Below, piece after piece: positions 1-6,021 of a stretch of 6,374 bases of DNA. The DNA is from Acidobacteriota bacterium. Lineage in GTDB: Bacteria; Acidobacteriota; Terriglobia; Terriglobales; Acidobacteriaceae. Within the stretch, counting starts at the first letter, position 1. Each line of letters starts with the position of its first letter. The stretch covers positions 1-6,374 of the forward strand of contig JAJXXG010001310.1 of NCBI GenBank assembly GCA_021781255.1, read 5' to 3'. A model generated the notes under the pieces. That model saw only the letters and a program-made list of their open reading frames with translations, was not told the origin of the DNA and made no database searches. A program made the position numbers and the translations under genes.

Positions 1-930
1 GCCTCCCATCGAGGTAACCGATTCAAAGCCGACCAGAATCAGAATCGCAACCGTAGCTTGAATAAACATGAAGCTGAGTTTATGCACGCTAACTACAGAG
101 GCTGCGTTGGGATGGGTGAGGAAGTTGCCGCTGGAATCAGTGGTTGGGTAAGTAATCTGGAAGGGAACCGGCTTGCCGGCCTTATCCAGGAGCGGCAGAG
201 GCGTACCACTGGCGTCGCGGATGATCGAGCCATCTTTAGGATTGGTGGCGAACTGGTAGCTATAAGTCGCCAGCGTTTGGCCGTCGTATTGGAAACCGGG
301 GGCACCCGAAGGGTGGTTGGCGCGATAGCCCAGAGCCAGAACACTGAAGACCACGAGCGCTGAAATCTGCACAATGTTAATGGCGATGTTGACTGCGGTC
401 GATGCGCCAGCGCCTTTGGAGGCGATCCAGGCAACAAAGTAGGAGAAGACAATCGCTACCAGGGCCATGAAGACGGGACCGGGATTCGATCCGCTCATGA
501 AGTTCGGATAGAGGAACCCGACCACGTAGCCGACAAAGATGCCGGTGACAGCGACCATCACACCGGGATAGATCCAGTAGTAAAGGTGCGAACCCCAGCC
601 AACGACGAACTTGGCCACGCGAGCGTATTTGAACGCCTTGTCCTTGGAGAGCATGGCCTGCTCGGCGTAGTAGTAACTGGATCCTGTGCCGGGATAGAGC
701 TTGGAAATCTCAGCGTAGGCGACGGCCGTGGCCAGGCAAAGGACCAGCGCCGCGAAGATGCCAATCCACATGGCGGGCGCGGTCGATGGCTGACCGGAAA
801 CGCCTGTAGTGGCCTGGATGAAGAATGTGAGCCAAAGGAAGGCGCCGGGGGCGATGAGAGCCATTGCATTGCTGGTCAACCCGGTAAGGCCCAGGGTGGC
901 TTGCATTTGAGGTGCTTTCTGATCTGCCAT
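1..930 (-). CDS. APC-superfamily amino acid permease, N-terminal part (runs off left edge)
   Basis: This is the first 310 codons of an inner-membrane amino acid/polyamine-type transporter; no stop is reached before the window edge. The frame starts at an ATG (928-930) preceded by AGGAG with a 7-base spacer. Hydrophobic segments fit TM1-TM6 of a LeuT-fold transporter: about residues 14-40 (with an APGA break typical of the unwound TM1), 53-73, 107-140, 152-171, 177-201 and 285-305. The segment AEISKLYPGTGSSYYYAE (73-90) is the loop motif after TM2 that is characteristic of APC permeases, and VGFESVTSMGG at the window edge matches the TM6 GFE-type motif. An unusually long polar stretch (about 202-283) lies between TM5 and TM6 and should be periplasmic in this topology. 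The substrate cannot be told. The gene lies downstream of the porin on the same strand, 272 bases away, so it may have its own promoter or be read through from the porin. Identification as an APC permease is firm. Confidence 0.9.
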   Translation of the reverse strand, partial: MADQKAPQMQATLGLTGLTSNAMALIAPGAFLWLTFFIQATTGVSGQPSTAPAMWIGIFAALVLCLATAVAYAEISKLYPGTGSSYYYAEQAMLSKDKAFKYARVAKFVVGWGSHLYYWIYPGVMVAVTGIFVGYVVGFLYPNFMSGSNPGPVFMALVAIVFSYFVAWIASKGAGASTAVNIAINIVQISALVVFSVLALGYRANHPSGAPGFQYDGQTLATYSYQFATNPKDGSIIRDASGTPLPLLDKAGKPVPFQITYPTTDSSGNFLTHPNAASVVSVHKLSFMFIQATVAILILVGFESVTSMGG

Positions 931-937
931 GAGCATT

Positions 938-942
938 CTCCT
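938..942 (-). promoter_or_regulatory. Ribosome binding site of the APC permease
   Basis: On the minus strand AGGAG sits 7 bases before the ATG at 930. It fixes the permease start. Confidence 0.75.
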
Positions 943-1202
943 GAGATTGGAATTTCGTTTGGCTGGTCCCGGCGACTGGCCCCCGGGAAGTTCGTCTTGC
1001 TTGCCCCTATCCGCATTACTCTCCTGGACGGTGAGAGTAAGCAGTAGGAATTAGCTGAATACTAAAGTTGCATCGATAAAGATGAAATGAAGAGACCTCA
1101 TTAGGAGGCGTCATTTCTTCTTGTTCCCTGCGATCTCACGGCTGAGCATCGAGTTCCCGGAATCAAGACGCTTTCATTTCGTACAGGCTTCCGGCCCCGA
1201 TG

Positions 1203-2447
1203 CTATTTCTCAGTAACGTTGCCGCCAAAGATGAAGCCGAATTCAAGTACGCCGCGAAATTGGTCCGCATCTGTTCCCGTCGGGCCAAAGGCCGATCCCG
1301 GGTTATACGTCGAGGCGGGAGCGAAGCTCGAGGCATGCACCCACCCGAGATCGCCGCGTAGGTACATGCCTCCTTTTTGGTAGGTTGGCGTCGCGGTGAA
1401 AGTGGTGCCTGAGCTACCGGGCCCAAATCCCAGCAAATTGATCGATCCGTCGGTCGCACTGCCCGAACTCGTGAGGTACTCCACCCGTACCGGAAACGAG
1501 AAGCCGCTCTTAAAGGCGTAGCTAAGGTTAAACGCGCCGCCCGTCGCTGATGTGGCCTTGGGGACGCCTACCGCCAGGTTGGCCGGCAAGTTGCTGTACT
1601 GGAAGTAAGGCGAAACGATCCACGGACCCTTGGTGTACGTATAGATCACCACGTGCATATAGCTGTTGTTCTGGATCGGCGTAGCGGCTGTTTGATAGAC
1701 AGTCTGCCCGAGGTTCCCCATTCCGTCGTACACCAGGGTATGAGGCCCCTTGGTGAATGTCACCGAGCCTGAAAGCCACGAGTAGCGGTCGGAATAGTAG
1801 CCGTCGTTCCAACTTAACGATGCGGTGAGATATTTCCCCAGGGTTTGATTCACCTGAAGGCCGCGATTGATGGCGTTTTCCTGGCCCCAAAGGATGCCGC
1901 GCTCGATGTTGAAGTTCTGGTAGGTAAAGGTGGACTCGGCGCCCATCAGCGTGGGAAGCTGGCCAATTTCGAACGAGGTGGTCTTTCCAACCGGCAGCTT
2001 CATGAAGGCAACCGGAACAGGCCCATAGAAATTGTTCACGGTGTTTTGGGCGTTAAGAAAAGGCGCTCCGAGCGTTGGCATGGTATAAACGCCCGCCTGG
2101 ATGAAGTACTGCAGCTTTCCGTCTGCCTTTTGAATGAAGATCTCGCCGTTGCTGAGAGTGGCCTGTGCGTTGTCGTCTCCCGGCACGGGATTGTTCTGGA
2201 ACTGCGCGAAACCGGTCACAATGCCGTTGACGGACAGCTTGCCCAACGGTCCGGCATCGAAGGTCGCCGGCGGCTGCCACGTAAGCGGGCCCGTGAGAAC
2301 AAAGGTGGACAGCGGGGCGGACGGCGGCGCGGCAGCAGGAGCCGGAGTCTGTCCAGCCGCGGCTGGCGTTTGCGCGCAAGCCATGAGCGCGATTGCCATG
2401 GCAACTCCGGTGATCGATTGAATTACGACCTTCGCGTTGAAGTACAT
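1203..2447 (-). CDS. Outer-membrane beta-barrel porin, OmpL-like (BBP2-type)
   Basis: Predicted 414-residue outer-membrane barrel, probably a diffusion porin. The N-terminus has a Lys and a hydrophobic core (about residues 9-23) ending in ACA, a good signal peptidase I site. LMAC also faintly resembles a lipobox, but a lipidated barrel would be odd. After cleavage comes an Ala/Pro-rich linker (about 24-47), then alternating aromatic/polar strands to the end. The stretch around residues 169-217 (GAES, NFNIERG, LWGQ, then SWNDGYY) resembles the conserved core of the OmpL-like porins that are common in Acidobacteriota. The last strand EFGFIFG ends seven residues before the C-terminus (GNVTEK tail), so a terminal Phe is missing. 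Start choice: GGAGG lies 10 bases before this ATG and only 4 before an in-frame GTG at 2453, so the ATG is preferred; the GTG would add two residues. The gene is divergent from the two-component operon. The solute is unknown. Confidence 0.82.
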   Translation of the reverse strand: MYFNAKVVIQSITGVAMAIALMACAQTPAAAGQTPAPAAAPPSAPLSTFVLTGPLTWQPPATFDAGPLGKLSVNGIVTGFAQFQNNPVPGDDNAQATLSNGEIFIQKADGKLQYFIQAGVYTMPTLGAPFLNAQNTVNNFYGPVPVAFMKLPVGKTTSFEIGQLPTLMGAESTFTYQNFNIERGILWGQENAINRGLQVNQTLGKYLTASLSWNDGYYSDRYSWLSGSVTFTKGPHTLVYDGMGNLGQTVYQTAATPIQNNSYMHVVIYTYTKGPWIVSPYFQYSNLPANLAVGVPKATSATGGAFNLSYAFKSGFSFPVRVEYLTSSGSATDGSINLLGFGPGSSGTTFTATPTYQKGGMYLRGDLGWVHASSFAPASTYNPGSAFGPTGTDADQFRGVLEFGFIFGGNVTEK

Positions 2448-2494
2448 CTGCACAATACCTCCAGAAAAATTTGTGAATGACGCGAGATGAAATT

Positions 2495-2509
2495 GGTTCC
2501 GGAAGAACC
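2495..2509. repeat. Short inverted repeat in the porin leader
   Basis: GGTTC (2495-2499) and GAACC (2505-2509) are perfect inverted arms around a 5-base centre, and TTCCGGAA (2497-2504) is itself an 8-base palindrome, so two alternative symmetries overlap. The element lies about 48-62 bases upstream of the porin ATG. It could be an operator or a small mRNA leader hairpin. Chance occurrence is possible. Confidence 0.4.
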
Positions 2510-2613
2510 GCCGACCGCATCGTCAGAGAAGCCGTGCGTCGACATGTTGAGGCTTTAGGGCGATGCGCTTAAGTGCCGTTCACGTTAACAGCGTCAAGGC
2601 TGGCAATCGCGTT

Positions 2614-2651
2614 TGTTAGTCGGTGCCGTAGGTGGTTGAAGCGAACTAACA
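2614..2651. repeat. Inverted repeat TGTTAGT / ACTAACA
   Basis: Perfect 7-base arms at 2614-2620 and 2645-2651 are separated by 24 bases, putting their centres 31 bases apart, close to three helical turns. This would suit two regulator half-sites on one face of the DNA better than an RNA hairpin. It may be coincidental. Confidence 0.35.
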
Positions 2652-2846
2652 CTAGTAATGCAAACAGAGCATAAAGAAAATATGAGGAAAGTAAAAAATA
2701 GATTTCAAGGCGGCGCTAGAGAGCACACATAGCTTTTCTTCGCAGATTTTGGCAGTTGGAGGAACTTGCGCTTTAGTGGGAAGTATAAAAATCGTCTAAA
2801 GAACCTGCTAAACTTTAATTTTCGTTGCGCAGACGCTGGAACGACT

Positions 2847-2863
2847 GGCAATTCCGCTTTGCC
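2847..2863. repeat. Inverted repeat GGCAA-N7-TTGCC upstream of the kinase
   Basis: GGCAA (2847-2851) and TTGCC (2859-2863) form a 17-base dyad with a 7-base spacer, about 140 bases before the kinase start. It resembles a small operator in form; no regulator can be named. Confidence 0.3.
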
Positions 2864-2921
2864 CCGGCATATATCCCATGAAAACGAGAGAGCGGAGGGT
2901 AGTCGGCCAGGGCTTTTCCTC

Positions 2922-2968
2922 TGATTCTCACGCGTCAGCGAGGGTTCCCGGCCTTTTGATTCTTACGC
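2922..2968 (+). repeat. Imperfect direct repeat just upstream of the kinase
   Basis: TGATTCTCACGC (2922-2933) recurs as TGATTCTTACGC (2957-2968), 11 of 12 bases identical and 35 bases apart. Both copies also follow a TTTT run within a few bases. OmpR-family regulators commonly bind direct repeats, so autoregulation by the downstream regulator is conceivable, although the spacing is wider than a usual tandem site. Confidence 0.4.
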
Positions 2969-3003
2969 CAGACAGTAATTCACGGTGATTGCGAGATTGA
3001 AAA

Positions 3004-4515
3004 ATGAGTGCCTGGTTATCTCAGAGCTATCTCTCTCGTTCCGTCTTCAGGCCAGGGCGTTCGCGCGGCTCCGGCGCGCGGCTGCTCCTGTTCACGCTGG
3101 AGTCTGCGCTGGGAGTTGTGGGCGTAGTTTTGGTGGCGGGGCTGGCGCATTGGTCCAGCGAGCTGCTGCCTGTGGCAGTTCTGCTCTACCTGATGATTGT
3201 GGTGCCCACCGCGTTGCTCTGCGGGTTTTGGCAGGCCGTGATTGTCTCGCTTTCAGCGGTGGTGGCGCAGAGCTGGTTCACGGCGCGGCAGGCTCAGCTT
3301 GCCATGGCGATGGACCCTGCCAATTCAATCACCTTGCTGGTATTTGTGCTTGTGTCTCTCACCGTGAGCCGTCTTTCCGCCGGCGTAACCGCCCACGCGA
3401 GAGACGCCGAGGCGCAGAGCGAGCAGATGCACGATCTCTACGAGTTCACGCGGCGGACGCTGCAATTGAATCTCCATATGGAACCGGGGCCGCAACTTGC
3501 AGAACTGGTGCAGGATATCTTCGGTCTTGAAGCAGTGGCTCTGTTCGATGCCGATCTGCACGATGTGTACCAGGCAGGATACTGGGTCGTGGACCCGCAG
3601 GAGCTGGCGCGGAACGTGTACTACTTTGAGACTTCAGACGACGATCCGGAAACGGGGATTGGCCGGCGCGTGGTGCGCCTCGGGGCAGTGCCTGTAGGCA
3701 GCCTTGTGGTGCGCGGCGAAACCAACCCTCTGACCAACAACGCGATCGCCTCGCTGATTGCGATTACCTTCGACCGCTATCGCGCCTTTGCCAACGAGAG
3801 CCGCATCGAAACAGAGCGCCGCACGGAGCAGCTTCGCGCCACGGTGCTCGACAGCCTGGCACATGCGTCCAAGACTCCGCTGACGGCGATTCGCGCGGCT
3901 TCGACCGGCCTGAATGAGATGGGACACCTTTCGCCGGGGCAGGCGGATCTGGTGGAGCTGATCAACGAGCAGACGGGGCTGCTGAACGATCTGACCACCC
4001 GCCTGCTGACAACAGCCCGCCTGGATGGAGGCGACGTTGCGATCCACGTTGAGCCAGTAAGCGTAGGCACGCTGATTGAAGAGATCCTGGCGGGGCTTAA
4101 AGACCGGCTGGCCAGCATGAAAGTTGCTGTAGACATCGAAGACGAGGATCTGGTGCTGCGTTGCGACCGGCAGTTGATGGTGATGCTGCTGACTCAATAC
4201 ATTGACAACGCGTGCAAGTATTCCAACTTCGGCACAACCATCACTATCCGGGCGCTGGCAGCCAAGTCTGAGGTGATTTTTTCAGTGAATAGCTACGGGC
4301 CGGTGATTCCCATGGCGGACCGCGAGCGAATCTTCGACCGCTATTATCGCTCCTCGACCTATTCGAACCGCGCTCCCGGCACGGGTATCGGCCTTTCAGT
4401 GGCCAAGCGAGCCGCGCAGGTTCATGGAGGCTATGTTTGGGTGACCAGCGATGAAGAGCAAGGCACTACATTCTTCGCAGCCATTCCGCTTATAAAGGAG
4501 GGTAGGAGTTCGTGA
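3004..4515 (+). CDS. Sensor histidine kinase, KdpD-like (DUF4118 membrane domain + GAF-like + HisKA + HATPase)
   Basis: 503-residue inner-membrane kinase partnering the overlapping regulator. Hydrophobic segments at about residues 27-50, 53-73, 76-92 and 108-124 match the four-helix DUF4118 domain of KdpD. A GAF-like region follows (about 145-260), then HisKA with the phospho-acceptor His287 in SLAHASKTPLTAI. The ATPase domain has an N-box (Asn402 in DNACKYS), an F-box (IFDRYYRSS) and a G2 box (GTGIGLS, 459-465). KdpD's large N-terminal sensor and Usp domains are absent, so a potassium role is not supported. Two departures are notable: residue 288, normally Glu or Asp after the His, is Ala, and the G1 box normally reading DxGxG is SYGPV (430-434). 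The start is constrained by an in-frame TGA at 2998-3000, three bases before this ATG; the ribosome binding site is weak. The kinase family is certain; the signal is unknown. Confidence 0.93.
   Translation: MSAWLSQSYLSRSVFRPGRSRGSGARLLLFTLESALGVVGVVLVAGLAHWSSELLPVAVLLYLMIVVPTALLCGFWQAVIVSLSAVVAQSWFTARQAQLAMAMDPANSITLLVFVLVSLTVSRLSAGVTAHARDAEAQSEQMHDLYEFTRRTLQLNLHMEPGPQLAELVQDIFGLEAVALFDADLHDVYQAGYWVVDPQELARNVYYFETSDDDPETGIGRRVVRLGAVPVGSLVVRGETNPLTNNAIASLIAITFDRYRAFANESRIETERRTEQLRATVLDSLAHASKTPLTAIRAASTGLNEMGHLSPGQADLVELINEQTGLLNDLTTRLLTTARLDGGDVAIHVEPVSVGTLIEEILAGLKDRLASMKVAVDIEDEDLVLRCDRQLMVMLLTQYIDNACKYSNFGTTITIRALAAKSEVIFSVNSYGPVIPMADRERIFDRYYRSSTYSNRAPGTGIGLSVAKRAAQVHGGYVWVTSDEEQGTTFFAAIPLIKEGRSS
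4495..4508 (+). promoter_or_regulatory. Double Shine-Dalgarno deciding the regulator start
   Basis: Two purine-rich sites lie in the last codons of the kinase: AAGGAGG (4495-4501) and AGGAG (4504-4508). The second is 6 bases from the ATG at 4515, against 3 from the GTG at 4512 and 9 from the ATG at 4518, so 4515 is the preferred start. The strong site suggests efficient, coupled translation of the regulator. Confidence 0.6.
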
Positions 4516-5288
4516 TGATGGAACCAGGCATCCGCATACTTGTGGTGGACGACGAGCCGGCCATCCGCCGGGCGCTGCGGCCTCCGCTTCTGGAACTCGG
4601 TTTTCAGGTAGCCGAGGCATCGCGCGGCGAAGAGGCGCTGCAGGCACTGCGCTCGGCGGCCTACGATGCCGTGCTTCTTGACATCAATATGCCAGGCATC
4701 GGCGGCATTGAGACACTCAAGAGAGTTCGCGCCTTCGCGCCGCGCCTGCCTGTGTTGATGTTGACGGTACGCGACCAGGAAGAGGACAAAGTGGAAGCGC
4801 TTGACCTGGGCGCCGACGACTACGTGACCAAGCCATTCAGCACGCGGGAGCTGATTGCGCGCATCCGCAGCGCAGTGCGCCGCGTGCGCGCCCCTGCGCG
4901 GCCCGAGGACGCGCCCATCGAGATCGGCGAGATTCGCCTGGAGCCGGTGAAGCGGCTCGTGACCAGGCGCGGCGCGCCGGTGAAACTGACACGCAAGGAG
5001 TTCGATATCCTGTACTGCTTGATGAGCCGCGCGGGCCGCGTGGTCACCTACGCCAAGCTGCTGACCGCGGTGTGGGGCGCAGATTGCCGCGAAGAGGTCG
5101 AGTATCTGCGCACCTTCGTCCGCCAGTTGCGCAAGAAGATTGAAGACGACCCCTCCAATCCCCGCTACCTGTTGACCGATGTATATGTCGGCTACCGGTT
5201 TGCCGACGCGCAGATGTTCCAGGAAGATCCCGAGAGCAACAACAGCGGCGGGCAGGAATCGGAAAAGGTGCCGGAGGACGCGCTGTAG
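4515..5288 (+). CDS. Response regulator, OmpR/PhoB family, KdpE-like
   Basis: 257-residue cytoplasmic DNA-binding regulator, the partner of the preceding kinase; its ATG overlaps the kinase TGA by one base (TGATG). The receiver domain (about 6-122) has the acidic pair Asp12/Asp13, phospho-acceptor Asp56 in LLDINMPG, switch Thr84 and Lys106 in TKPF. The C-terminal winged helix (about 134-229) has LTRKEFDIL, the VWG motif at 186-188, a recognition-helix region VEYLRTFVRQLRKKI and ends in VGYRF. The pattern of the second half is closest to KdpE among well-known regulators. After GYRF there is an extra 28-residue polar, acidic tail (230-257) rich in Glu, Asp, Asn and Ser that most family members lack. 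All catalytic residues are intact. Likely targets are the divergent porin promoter and its own operon, which is an inference from position. Confidence 0.93.
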   Translation: MMEPGIRILVVDDEPAIRRALRPPLLELGFQVAEASRGEEALQALRSAAYDAVLLDINMPGIGGIETLKRVRAFAPRLPVLMLTVRDQEEDKVEALDLGADDYVTKPFSTRELIARIRSAVRRVRAPARPEDAPIEIGEIRLEPVKRLVTRRGAPVKLTRKEFDILYCLMSRAGRVVTYAKLLTAVWGADCREEVEYLRTFVRQLRKKIEDDPSNPRYLLTDVYVGYRFADAQMFQEDPESNNSGGQESEKVPEDAL

Positions 5289-5297
5289 CGCGTCCTC
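5274..5297. terminator. Perfect hairpin between convergent genes, covering the regulator stop codon
   Basis: GAGGACGCGC (5274-5283) and GCGCGTCCTC (5288-5297) pair perfectly around the loop TGTA; the regulator TAG (5286-5288) lies in the loop and at the first base of the right arm. It sits between the convergent regulator and apt genes. No T-run follows on the plus strand; on the minus strand a run of four T (5266-5263) begins 7 bases past the stem. It may therefore be a weak bidirectional terminator or a 3'-end stabilising hairpin rather than a classical intrinsic terminator. Confidence 0.5.
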
Positions 5298-5324
5298 AGC
5301 CTACGGCCGCTCTAAGTCGCCAGC

Positions 5325-5873
5325 TTACTCGTTGTAGTGCAGCAGGCTGAAGACGTCGTACTCCTTGAAGCGCTCGCGGCCATTCAGGAAATCGAGCTCC
5401 ACGGCAAAGCCCAGTCCGGCAATCACGCCGCCCAACCGCTTCACCAGCTTGACGGTGGCCTCCATGGTGCCGCCAGTGGCGAGCAGGTCGTCCACCAGCA
5501 CTACGCTTTGTCCCGGCGCGATCGCGTCCTTGTGGATCTCCAGCGTATCGGAGCCGTATTCCAGGTCGTAGGTTTCGCGCGCCACCGGAGCAGGCAACTT
5601 GTGCGGCTTGCGCACGGGGACAAAGCCCGCGTTGAGCCGGTAGGCCAGCGCCGGCCCGAAGATGAATCCCCGCGCCTCGATGCCCAGAATCAGATCGATC
5701 TTGCGCTCGATGTAGTGCGCGGCGAGCGCGTCGATGAGCTGCGCGAAGCCCGTCTTGTCCTTCAGGACCGTAGTGATGTCGTAAAAAAGAATCCCCGGCT
5801 TGGGAAAATCCGGTACGGTGCGTACCAGTTTCTTGAGGTCCTCTACATTGACAGGCTTTTTTCCATCCGGCAT
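5325..5873 (-). CDS. apt: Adenine phosphoribosyltransferase
   Basis: 182-residue cytoplasmic purine-salvage enzyme that converts adenine and PRPP to AMP and pyrophosphate. The length is normal for the family (about 170-185). Diagnostic stretches are [14 protein letters not shown] (21-34), the IEARGFIFG segment (65-73), the flexible-loop region with RKPHKLP (88-94) and [15 protein letters not shown] (104-118), and the PRPP-binding motif [13 protein letters not shown] (124-136) with its Asp128/Asp129 pair. The ATG at 5871-5873 gives the expected N-terminus; the ribosome binding site is weak (GGAAC about 8 bases upstream). The 5' leader contains an array of 7-base repeats beginning 22 bases before the start. 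The gene lies downstream of the acylphosphatase gene on the same strand, 148 bases away, and converges on the response regulator. Confidence 0.95.
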   Translation of the reverse strand: MPDGKKPVNVEDLKKLVRTVPDFPKPGILFYDITTVLKDKTGFAQLIDALAAHYIERKIDLILGIEARGFIFGPALAYRLNAGFVPVRKPHKLPAPVARETYDLEYGSDTLEIHKDAIAPGQSVVLVDDLLATGGTMEATVKLVKRLGGVIAGLGFAVELDFLNGRERFKEYDVFSLLHYNE

Positions 5874-5894
5874 GGCAGTGTTCCGATCTATTTT

Positions 5895-5929
5895 GAGTTT
5901 TCAGTTTTCAGTGATCAGTTCACAGTTTA
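5895..5929. repeat. Five-unit tandem 7-base repeat upstream of apt
   Basis: Five consecutive 7-base units, four of the form CAGTNNN (starting at 5902, 5909, 5916 and 5923) and a leading GAGTTTT (5895), tile this segment without gaps. On the apt strand the unit reads NNNACTG. The array occupies the apt leader or promoter. It resembles the short heptameric tandem repeats described in cyanobacterial genomes; whether it belongs to a genome-wide family here is unknown. Confidence 0.6.
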
Positions 5930-5944
5930 TCGCCTGGGGCCGGG

Positions 5945-6020
5945 AAGCAGGGAGCAGCGATGCGCCCTGAGCTATGCATTGCGTTCTCGAACGGAAAAAA
6001 CTGATCTCTGTTCTCTGCTT
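5945..6020. repeat. 17-position imperfect inverted repeat with 7-base phased CAG/CTG cores
   Basis: The left arm (5945-5961) and right arm (6004-6020) can pair at 16 of 17 positions in a plus-strand transcript, counting two G-U pairs; the mismatch is 5958 with 6007. On the minus strand the two G-U positions become C-A, so pairing is weaker (14 of 17). CAG occurs at 5948 and 5955 in the left arm, and CTG at 6001, 6008 and 6015 in and next to the right arm, all 7 bases apart. The arms are thus oppositely oriented heptad repeats. The right arm ends one base before the acylphosphatase stop codon. A 12-base palindrome, CGTTCTCGAACG (5982-5993), sits in the loop. Confidence 0.5.
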
Positions 6021-6021
6021 T

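Larger units (their letters stand above)
2448..3003. other. Divergent intergenic region between porin and histidine kinase
   Basis: These 556 bases hold no convincing gene and are more AT-rich than the flanking genes, especially around 2660-2705 and 2785-2825. They must carry the promoters of both divergent units. One minus-strand promoter candidate for the porin is TTGAAA (2703-2708) and CATATT (2679-2684) with an 18-base spacer; this is a weak match and only a suggestion. I could not pick a convincing plus-strand promoter for the kinase; TATAAA near 2783 is the best -10-like stretch but has no good -35 at the right distance. Small symmetrical or repeated sequences at 2495-2509, 2614-2651, 2847-2863 and 2922-2968 are possible operator sites and are described separately. 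Confidence 0.6.

Noticed and set aside
586..1047. 153-codon plus-strand open frame opposite the permease start
   Set aside because: The permease on the minus strand is unambiguous here and the antisense translation resembles no protein; open antisense frames are common in GC-rich genes.
1845..2480. 211-codon open frame on the plus strand opposite the porin
   Set aside because: It is antisense to a porin with clear signal peptide and barrel features, its translation is Arg/Gly/Ser-rich with no recognisable domain, and it lacks a convincing ribosome binding site.
2488..2559. 23-codon plus-strand open frame in the porin leader region
   Set aside because: Too short to judge, no ribosome binding site, and it runs opposite to the porin leader.
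2846..2864. Possible sigma-54 promoter (TGGCA ... TTGC)
   Set aside because: The distance between GG and GC is 12 bases rather than the required 10, so it does not fit the -24/-12 consensus.
2878..2988. 36-codon open frame (ATG to TGA) just before the kinase, possible leader peptide
   Set aside because: There is no Shine-Dalgarno sequence, the composition is unremarkable, and it contains the direct repeats; nothing points to translation.
3634..4197. 187-codon minus-strand open frame within the kinase gene
   Set aside because: It lies wholly inside well-supported kinase coding sequence and its translation has no family resemblance.
3004..5288. Annotation of the kinase and regulator as kdpD and kdpE
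   Set aside because: The kinase lacks the KdpD N-terminal sensor and Usp domains and no kdpFABC genes are in view; only family resemblance is supported.
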